A stretch of DNA of 64,000 nt, from contig JAIFAC010000007.1 of NCBI GenBank assembly GCA_026545765.1, positions 496,001 to 560,000 of the forward strand. Reading direction: 5' to 3'. The DNA comes from Plantago major (Eukaryota; Streptophyta; Magnoliopsida; Lamiales; Plantaginaceae). The notes under the pieces were generated by a model. The model had not been told where the DNA came from. It made no database searches and saw only the letters and a program-made list of their open reading frames with translations. Shown here piece by piece: positions 55,626-64,000 of this stretch. Made by a program: the position numbers and the translations under genes. Numbering within the stretch: position 1 is the stretch's first letter; every line of letters starts with the position of its first letter.

Positions 55626-55769
55626 TTCTATAAGCTATATAAGATATGCCTGTAAAACCGCGGTAAAAGCACACATGCATTTCTATTTATTACTTATGCT
55701 TTCTTTGATCTTTGTTGGAATATCTTCTATATATTTCTAAGTCTACTACGAATGTTTAAATGTCTCTTC

Positions 55770-55793
55770 GACGACTACTAGGACGACTACTAG
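55770..55793. repeat. 12-bp perfect tandem duplication
   Basis: The unit GACGACTACTAG is present exactly twice. With two CpG-flanked GAC triplets it is unusual for a type A block. Confidence 0.95.
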
Positions 55794-56448
55794 TCTTGAT
55801 TCCTTGTTTACATCTTATCTTATCTTATTTTTATTTCGTTAGGTTACTTACTATCTCATTTATCTTTCTTGTGAGACTGTAATTGTTTAGTATTTGTCTT
55901 CTATTTCCTTTTTAGAATGCATGACTTTATAGGAATAGGACTAATTATTAGTACTATGAATAGAAAATTATTAAACATAGTTAAGGGTATAAATAGAGGT
56001 GTCCTTATAAAAATATTGATATTCGTGTACATAAATTAGAAGAAGAGTTCTTAGTGCCTATGATAAGACATAATTAAGTACCTTATATTAATACACAACA
56101 AGGATATACCATTTCATATTTCATATAAGATTCATACCAAAAAGTAAACCCAGGCAGTACGTGAGAATAGAACCTATTAGTAGCTCTTAACTCTAAGTCA
56201 AGGAAATATGAATTTACTCTATGAACATGATCACTTCTAATTCTTAATCCTTTGTATTTGTAGGCATACTCCTTTAACCTATACTTTGTGGGTGAGTCCC
56301 ACCTTATATTCCTTACTATTCCTATTTTATCCTATACTACAATTATTTCTTTATCTACACCTACTAGATACACTGAGTAATCAATTAAGTAATAACCCAA
56401 AGGGAATACCTTATACAAATATACACAAGATAGGAAGTTTTTCATACC

Positions 56449-56474
56449 AATATCTAGAGTAAATATCTAGAGTA
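56449..56474. repeat. 13-bp perfect tandem duplication
   Basis: The unit AATATCTAGAGTA is present exactly twice. Confidence 0.95.
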
Positions 56475-57024
56475 GAGGCTATATCAAATAGAGTAGTACA
56501 TAACAAGAGTTAACCGAAAATTAAGGAAGTCTTGGATAATTAGATGAAAGAGTCAATAGTGTATGTTCAAAGACAAATATAGTATGTTTATAAAGATACC
56601 TACCAAAGTACGCTAATAAGAGTTCTACATAATTACTTTCTATTTTACTAGGAAAACTACATAATATTTATAGTAAACCTATTAATGAATTCCCTATAAT
56701 AGTTAGTGAACCAATTTAAGACTCGTTCTATTTATACCTTGTTTATGATACCTTCCTTAGTATATACTCCTTTTTCGAGTCCCTTAGTAATTAGAATTAT
56801 TTCCTAACAAAGCATGTGAAATGTTACCTAAGAATTCTATATTTATTGGTTCATGCACGAAGACGTCCTCTTATAAGTTATAGAATAGATGAGCTAGAGT
56901 ACTGTTTTTATCTTTGCTATAGTAGACACAAGGTACAAGTAAAGGATACTTAAGAATTACTCTACGTTATATACCATATTTACTAGGAGAAGAGAGTATT
57001 TGTTTTCCCTATATTTATTTTTCT

Positions 57025-57045
57025 TTTATACTACTTTATACTACT
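57025..57045. repeat. 10-bp perfect tandem duplication
   Basis: The unit TTTATACTAC is present twice, plus one further base in phase. Confidence 0.95.
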
Positions 57046-57467
57046 AAAAAAAAAATAAGTAAGACACCTAAGTTATTAAACTATACTTACCAAATATACT
57101 ATAATAGAATGAAATATAGAATGAGTACACGGCAATTTCTTTTCCTTTGGTGTTTTGTTTTTACAATCTACTTCTTTATCTTCATCGGGACACACCTATT
57201 GCATACAAAATCGTCACAGGGTAAAACAAAGTGCTATCCACTACTAGTACATTCCATTATTTCCCACAAGTCTAGAGTTCTGGAATTATAACATTAAATA
57301 AGAGTGAGTAGTCAAAAATGGGTTAGATTACTTACGAAAGATCCATGTTTCGGTTTTGAAGGAAGTAGAAGACACTAAGAGAGGTTGGTTTTTTGGCTAT
57401 TACGTTAGAGGGCATGGAATTCAAGAAAATCAAAAATCACTAAATACATACAATACCAAATAGCTGC

Positions 57468-57487
57468 GGATTAATATGGATTAATAT
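57468..57487. repeat. 10-bp perfect tandem duplication
   Basis: The unit GGATTAATAT is present exactly twice. Confidence 0.95.
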
Positions 57488-59621
57488 CTTAAAGAGGTCT
57501 TTTTCGTGCTTTTATACAGATTCGATTGCCACTACATTTCTTTTAGGATCTCATCATTTTTTGTTTATTATACCTTTCAAGATCAGTCAAAAGCTACTTG
57601 ATTGAAGTACCCAAGTTATTTTTATTTATGAAAAACGACTGGACGTGTTAAAGATAAGGGAGTCTCCTTGTATAAGGACGTGCCAAGAATTAGTACTATA
57701 AGAAATAAAGAACGAGACTTAAGATTACCCAAAAAGGAAAAATAAGTGCTCATAGAATTTCAATGCCTATTCTTCAATTTCAATAATAAAGGATTCCATG
57801 TGTAAGTAAAAAGAAGACAGTAACCCAGAATCTTATCGGCAGTTTATTTTTCTATCTAATCAAATAAGCAAACAAATTACAAGTCGGCGGAGAAAACCAA
57901 AATTGAGTGTGTATCTGAGTTATCATAACCATAGTCATTTCCAGTAAATTCTATAGTGAGTAAAATAACATTGGTACATGTTGTATATCAATCTTTGATT
58001 AATGTTTAGGGAATTCCTTAGAGAAACAACCGAATCTTATAGAGTTACATGAAATTTGTGGACATGTGTCTTCGTTCACAACATCTAGTTGGTCTAGGTC
58101 TGGTAAAAAATCTATAATATATCTATAAATCTATGACTAATCAGAATGAAAAATTAACCATGTACCTGTCATACTTCTCCTGTACTTGAGATTTTGAGAT
58201 TATAGTGAGTCCTTAATAGGAGATCTTTAGTATATAAAAAAATAAGATAATTTTTAAAAGATCCTGCTATTCTAGATTTGTAGAATAATAAATACCTTGA
58301 ATAAATTGGACGAAAGCATAGGAATGTCTATGTGGCACCGACACAAACAAAGAAACAGTGAAAAACTACTTAATGTCTCATTGGTTTTTATATTTAAGAA
58401 ACTTACTAGGAAAGATCGTGTGTGACTCGTAACACTAGGTTAACTATATTACCGATTGACGATGACTTTTTTTAGTGCATGTTTATTTTTCTTGTTTTTT
58501 ATTCAGTACAGTAGAGAAGAGAACTTACCACAGTAATAATAAGGGTCTATCCCATTTAATTCGATAACTCTGGCCAAGAAAACTCCATTCTCTTTCGTTT
58601 TTGTATACTATGCTTTTTTTATTAAGACGTACTTTAATAGAATATCCTTTCTTTCGTTACTTAGTTGCGGACGGTGTTACAGATTGGTGATCTTTCACTC
58701 TTATCTTGTCACTTTTCCTTTTCAGTCAGGATCAGTAGAAGACTTTTTGCGTGTACCATTACTGTACCTATTTTTGGAAACTAAATTTTTGTACTTTTTG
58801 ATGGCATGCAATATTTAATTAAAAAGATGCACTGAATTTTTCTCACCGTACTCTTTTCTTCCTTGACTGCAAAAGTGTTTTCTGTCAGGAAATTGCTTCG
58901 CGCTATATTATGTTACTTGTCCAGGTATTATTTGTTTCCTTTGCTGTTCTTTAAAGTTGCCAAGTTCTCTCACTCTTTGTTACTACATTACTTTTAGGAT
59001 TATCCCAAACTTGAGTATCTTCGGCTTTTATTTTCTTCCCTTGCCGCCTTAATAAGCTAGTAATAAACGGCAACATCCCTATATTAGTCTACACGAGTAC
59101 TGTATAATTAAAGGCTCCGACTTGAAGGAAGTATCAAAAATGACTTCTTTACGTACTTACTTGTCAGGGAAATCCTTGGCATTTGTTTACTTTCCTATTT
59201 TATTTTATTTAGAAGAAACTGAACACATACACTGTGATGTCTCTCAAAAAGGCAGCAGTCCGCCGGATTAATAAAAAATGTATAATCCATTCTCTTCTCG
59301 TGTTATGACAAGGTAAATTCTGGGTTTGGTTTAGACAACTTTAGACAACATACATTAAATTTAGAAACCAATTTCCTATATTTTTCCTGTATTATTATCC
59401 TAATAGAGTTCCTTGTAAGTAAGGAGTTTGCATATAAAGAAAGTACCAGACCCATAACCTATATATACTGAATCGTAGGATATAGGGTAAGATTTAAGAA
59501 AATTAAGAAAGGAATATATATAAGGACAAAACCTTATCTTTGTTGGATTCTTGCTTGACTTGTACACATACACATGAAATATTTTCCACCCAAATAAATA
59601 AAAAGAAGAATACCTAGTAGT

Positions 59622-59630
59622 CGTTGCACC
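59622..59630 (-). repeat. GGTGCAACG motif, minus-strand copy
   Basis: It reads CGTTGCACC on the plus strand. It is the only exact copy outside the 14886-16156 cluster. Confidence 0.5.
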
Positions 59631-60763
59631 TAACACATGTCATCAAAAAGGAGGAAACAACCTTGACAAAAGAAAAATAAGGAGTGTTTTGTATAGCTTT
59701 CTATTTGGCGAAACTCAACCTTAAACACATGAAATTGCAAAAAATAGAAGATGTTTTAAAATTAAAAAAATATAGAAGGAAAAACTAAAATAGGGACATG
59801 TATCTTTTACTTACTACATATAACGATCAACAAGAGATCCGATAGATGAAAAAGTTCTTGCCATCTTCAATCAAGAGAATAATATAAATAATAAATATTT
59901 CTATGCCTATGAATGAATATCCCGCGGGTCTTTTTGGAATCAATGAATACAACACGTTGAAAAAAGAAGTTATGCTCTTTTTATTGAATTGAAAAAGTAT
60001 TAAGTAAAAGGTAAAAAAGTAGTATTTATGTTCTTACGTGAAAGTTCTATATGACGCTTCGGCCAAAAGATAAGCATTATTTGCCTATACAATATATAGC
60101 ATCCCTGCTGTATGTAATACTTAGAATATAAAATTAAGTATAACAAACAACAACTTTCTTGAAAAGTGTCTGACCAATATGACTCATCCTATACATATAC
60201 TACTACCTCTACTGCCTATTTCTAGACTATATCCTTACAAAAAGGGGTTGTCCTTAATTTATTTATTTATTCCCGTCGATCCAAAACTAAGAGGATGCGC
60301 TCAAATTGCATTCTATAATCTATAATAAAAATAAATTATAACAGGAAATTCTGCCTTTTCTTATATATTTATTATATAAGAGTTCACCACCCAATTTTTG
60401 TATGATTCACCTTTTTTTTAACTACGACGCATTATTTTCTTTGACACATGTATATATCCTCCGGTATCTCTAACCTAGCAATCAGCTTTAGACAGACAAA
60501 ACTATATATAATTTCTGGAAAGATACTACTTAAGACCTCTAAATAAGTTATAAGAGTTCCTTGCTAAACTGCTCCTTCTTTCCTGGAATATTAATCTCTT
60601 TTTTCCAGACTTATCTATAAAAACTAATTAATACCTAATTAATTAAAACTCTACGATAAAGAATTACTTCTAAAGCTGATATCTATATTTTATATTTCTT
60701 CCTTTCCTTAGCTTAGGCTTTCTCTTTCTTAGATTTAGTATAACTCACGAAAAGCAACCAAAC

Positions 60764-60784
60764 TAATAATAATAAGAAGAAGAA
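60764..60784. repeat. Compound (TAA)4(GAA)3 microsatellite
   Basis: Four TAA units pass directly into three GAA units. Confidence 0.95.
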
Positions 60785-62190
60785 CAACTCGGTTTAGAAT
60801 TACAACAAGAAGAATACAACATTTTTCATAAAGGTAAAAAAAAATACTGGACTCCTTTTTATTTTAGTTTCCCTTTCCCCAAGAGTATTTATATCCCAAC
60901 AATTTACGTGTAGGAAAACGTTTTGTGTTCTTCGTCGATCGTAAGTTTTTATTCCTGCTTAATTCTATACTTCGAATTATATGACTTCTGCCTGCCGGAC
61001 AGTTTTTTGGCCTTTCTTTCTTTGTATTCTATAGTAAGGTAAGTCAAATGTTTGTATAACAAGTCCTTAGAAATTGCATTAGCTCTTTTTCTATTCTTAA
61101 AATGCGCAACTCCAGCACCAAACATCTACCATTACTTACCAAATCTCCTACCCAAAATATAGATTTCAACGGATACTTTTTCAGAGATTCGTACATAGTA
61201 TTATAATTATATGCAGAATTCTCCCTTTTCTTTTTGCTGTATTTTTTGAATCTACCCTTGTTGTTTCATTTTCTACGGCGGGTTTTACAAATGAGTACAA
61301 AGTTCGGGCTTCGTTCTTCCGCGAATCATGTTATTTTCCGACGGTTCCTTTTCTATTACAGAAGTTGTCTACCAAAGGTCTAAACTTCGATCAATCATTT
61401 TTATTTCCTATAAAAAAGTCATGTCAAACCTTGAGTTGCTCCTGTAATCATTTTTAGGGAGTCGTCCAGTTTACTCGGAATTGTTGTTGAATTTCTTTCT
61501 TGACTTATTATATTCCTTGTGCAAACAACGTATATTTGTATATTTAGAATTCTTTTATTTTAGAGAATATTGGAGATAAATAACTGATTGATGTATCGTA
61601 CTCACCCAGTCTTAGATACAGCAATTAAAGAAGTTAAAGAATTAAAAGAAAGCTACATAATCAATGATTCCATTTCCTATTTTTCTATTTCCGGATTATT
61701 ATCTCATTTATGTTTTATGTTTTGGTTTGAGGAAGACTCGCATAATTATTTAGAATTAAAGCATATGCTTTGACTTGTAACACCAACGCTTTTACTAAAT
61801 ATAAATATACATACAACTCTGCCAGTTTCTTTTACTCACTCCTCGTATTTGTGAGTGTACGCTCTTCTAAGAAATTTTTAGTTAACCGGAAGGAAAGAAA
61901 GTTTAAGTTATTTATTAGTATTAGTAGGCATCCTAGAAAATATAGCTTTGTGAGCAGTGTGTTTTGGAATACAATTTTTTTATCATAGAGAAGCTACTTT
62001 GAGTTTAGGTATGTATTCTTTATTTTTATTTAAATGAAAGAGATATGGAATATTTGATTGAGAAAAATGCCAGAGATTTGGAAAAAATTTTTCGTTGAAT
62101 GAAAGGGGCACGTTCTCTGCTAAATTTAGTAATTTCTATCTTGTAGTAAGAGTGGCGGTCTCATATTCATAATATTATAACAAGTCATTA

Positions 62191-63700
62191 TAAATTCTAT
62201 ATAAATGGTATAATAATTATCTTCTAAAAGTCCTTCCAAAAACATTTAATGGATTATTTAAAAGAATACTCGTCATACACAAACCAATTTATAAAGTATA
62301 CATATTTTACTACACATTTAAGGTAGTGCACTAAGCTTATATTAATTAATATTACCTTTATAGTAGGACAATCACTTATATTATTTATATATCCATGTAA
62401 GTATCCAGTAGTACTAAGCAGAAAATAACATACAATGCTTTCTTTATTATATTTTTACCTATAATAGAATCTATAAATGTACAAGGATGCCCTTCTACCC
62501 TCTCCTGTTGTAGAAAATGAAATAAGTGAGAAATGAGCCCAAAGCTTAGCTATAAGAATTGGTATGAGACAAAGCTATACTATATTATCAAACTGTTAGT
62601 ATAGAAGATAGTTGGCCATTAAAAATTAATTAAGTAAGGAGTACAATAGAATTTTTAAGTAACGTATATAAATAAACTTTGTTACTAGCATGCATTATAA
62701 ACCAGATGTTATTATCCTAGGCATAGTTAAGGACTTAGTAGAATAGAAATAGAAAGAGTGTAATTAAAAAGGTTATAGGATAATAGGTAAGGAAGTAAGA
62801 AATAGAAACTAGAACATGTCATAGCATAGCAGGAACTTCTTCCATTTCACCCAATAACTCAATAGTGGACTTACCTAGTAATTTATCATTGTCTTTTCTC
62901 TCCGTTCCGATATTTAGTAGATTTAGGTATACCAAACTATGCAGCAACCATAAATGTTGTTATAAGTGTAATAGAGTAAGCACAGTATAGGATATAAAGA
63001 TATTATAGTTATAGTAAGGTTATACTTAGTAGTAGTGGCATGTATTCATAATAATGTATATTAATTTAATATAGCAGCGCGTATAAGTCCTATATATAGG
63101 AGTTAGTTTTTATTTAATAAACCTAAGCTCTCACTAAGAAAGGAATCTAGTTAAAAAGGGAACCTATGGGTTACTACGTGTACATTTTTATAAATGCCAG
63201 TACTATATATAATAAAATAAAAGCAATAAGTTATTCTTAGGCACGTTGTGTTATATCCTTATAGTATCTACTTTAGATAAGCCTTCCTTCTTATACTATA
63301 TATTATATTATATTATATTATATTATATTATACTCTCTCTGTTCGGGTATATAGGATAGGATTCCATAGAGCATTTATACTTGTATCCATAGTAGGTGGT
63401 GTTAACATTTCCCTTCCATAATTAAAAGGTTTTCTCAGAGATACCTTAGTTGTGGGTTTCTATCTTCCTTATATTTCCCTACATAGATCTTACCTTGCAT
63501 TTTATATACTTAGGAGGTTCTCTTACCAAGCACATAGCATAAAGAGAGTATTATTTCTGCCTTTAACAACAACTATTGTAATTCAAAGTAGATGCCATAC
63601 TTCTAAAATATATTGGATTACTTACACACCACGCTTATAAATAAGAGATAAACCCTCCCTTTAAAGTATTAAATAATAAGTTATTAATGAGTCATTCTTT
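62191..63700. other. Gene-free type A block
   Basis: TpA-rich block with dense CTTA/TAAG/TAGTA words and a pentanucleotide array near its right end. The only frame of note (62 codons, 63452-63640) shows nothing recognisable. Confidence 0.5.
63301..63330. repeat. (TATTA)6 pentanucleotide array
   Basis: Six exact tandem copies of TATTA, with TA-rich edges on both sides. It is the longest perfect satellite tract in the window. Confidence 0.95.
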
Positions 63701-64000
63701 TGGAGCTAAGTAGCGCTGCCATTATTATGTGTGCTAGAGTTTTTTCTTGTCCTTCCTAGATAAGATTGCATTAAAATATAAATATCATAAAGTGTGCTTC
63801 GCCTTGGTCTCCTCTTATCACTATTTCTTTCGAGAAAACAAAAACAAACAAAAAAAAAACACTGACTGGGTTTGGCATTCATTCCTAGCACTAGTTCTTT
63901 AAACCTCGACGTCGTCATTGGAAATACTTGCCCTTTTAATTTTTCATTTCTCGTCTACATATTTACCATAGTTAAGACTTAACATTTTCATAACAACCCG
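63701..64000. other. Gene-free type B end segment
   Basis: The last 300 bases have more CpG and purine tracts than the block before. A minus-strand frame of 70 codons (63706-63918) is of chance length. Nothing else is seen. Confidence 0.4.

Larger units (their letters stand above)
55441..57110. other. Gene-free type A block
   Basis: TpA-rich words become dense again, clearest from about 55690. A (TA)7 tract (55612-55625) and three perfect tandem duplications (55770, 56449, 57025) are packed into 1.5 kb. No frame above 60 codons lies wholly inside. Confidence 0.5.
57111..62190. other. Gene-free type B block
   Basis: Type B composition. It holds a 10-bp duplication (57468-57487), the single minus-strand GGTGCAACG site (59622-59630) and a compound (TAA)4(GAA)3 tract (60764-60784). 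Two overlapping frames at 61588-61988 (61 and 72 codons) are of chance length and unrecognised. No RNA gene was seen. Confidence 0.5.

Noticed and set aside
1..64000. tRNA genes
   Set aside because: I looked for GGTTCGAATCC-like T-arm boxes and their complements and found only partial words without a matching acceptor or D arm.
1..64000. Group I or group II introns, CRISPR arrays, telomere arrays, insertion sequences
   Set aside because: No domain V hairpin, no regularly spaced 24-40 bp repeats, no tandem TTAGGG-like arrays, and no terminal inverted repeats flanking a frame were seen.
1..64000. Shuffled or artificial sequence
   Set aside because: Perfect tandem duplications, nested duplications, several microsatellite types, a diverged collinear repeat and block-wise composition are not produced by simple shuffling. 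A more elaborate simulation cannot be excluded from the sequence alone.

Overview
This 64 kb window is an AT-rich gene desert (roughly 30 % G+C by eye). I find no protein-coding gene, rRNA, tRNA, intron core, transposase or integrase that I can support. Open frames on both strands stay at or below about 100 codons. Most of the longer ones begin only at TTG or GTG, and none shows a recognisable domain. That is what chance predicts at this base composition. A 64 kb stretch without genes excludes bacteria, archaea, viruses, plasmids and compact organelle genomes. The sequence therefore most likely comes from a eukaryote: a nuclear heterochromatic or gene-poor block, or less likely the inflated intergenic DNA of a very large organelle genome. 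I cannot name the organism.

The main structure is a two-state mosaic. Type A blocks (about 1-5800, 9400-12640, 16280-18870, 20950-23850, 26620-30000, 34640-36030, 40570-42420, 55440-57110 and 62190-63700) are rich in TpA and in CTTA/TAAG words and poor in CpA and TpG. In two 180-base hand samples TpA/ApT is about 1.5-1.7 and (CpA+TpG)/(ApC+GpT) about 0.5-0.7. Those values fall in the range normally read as repeat-induced point mutation (RIP) in filamentous ascomycetes. Type B blocks lie between them, have similar G+C and no genes either, but give about 0.9 and 1.1-1.2 for the same indices. So the window looks like RIP-like DNA interleaved with AT-rich DNA of a different mutational history. 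A fungal AT-rich isochore is the leading but unproven guess. Domain edges are good only to about 100 bases.

Smaller features sit on this background. There are several (TA)n tracts, an ATATT-type pentanucleotide array near the right end, and a clear excess of perfect 10-14 bp tandem duplications. A diverged direct repeat of about 130 bp lies at 38645 and 40237. A G+C-elevated island of about 350 bp at 19040-19390 contains degenerate tandem units of about 95-100 bp. The 9-mer GGTGCAACG occurs four times, three of them between 14886 and 16156. Two short GC-rich hairpins lie just inside the left edges of type B blocks. The tandem duplications and the diverged repeat argue against a shuffled or artificial sequence. 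No genes can be shown to work together here.
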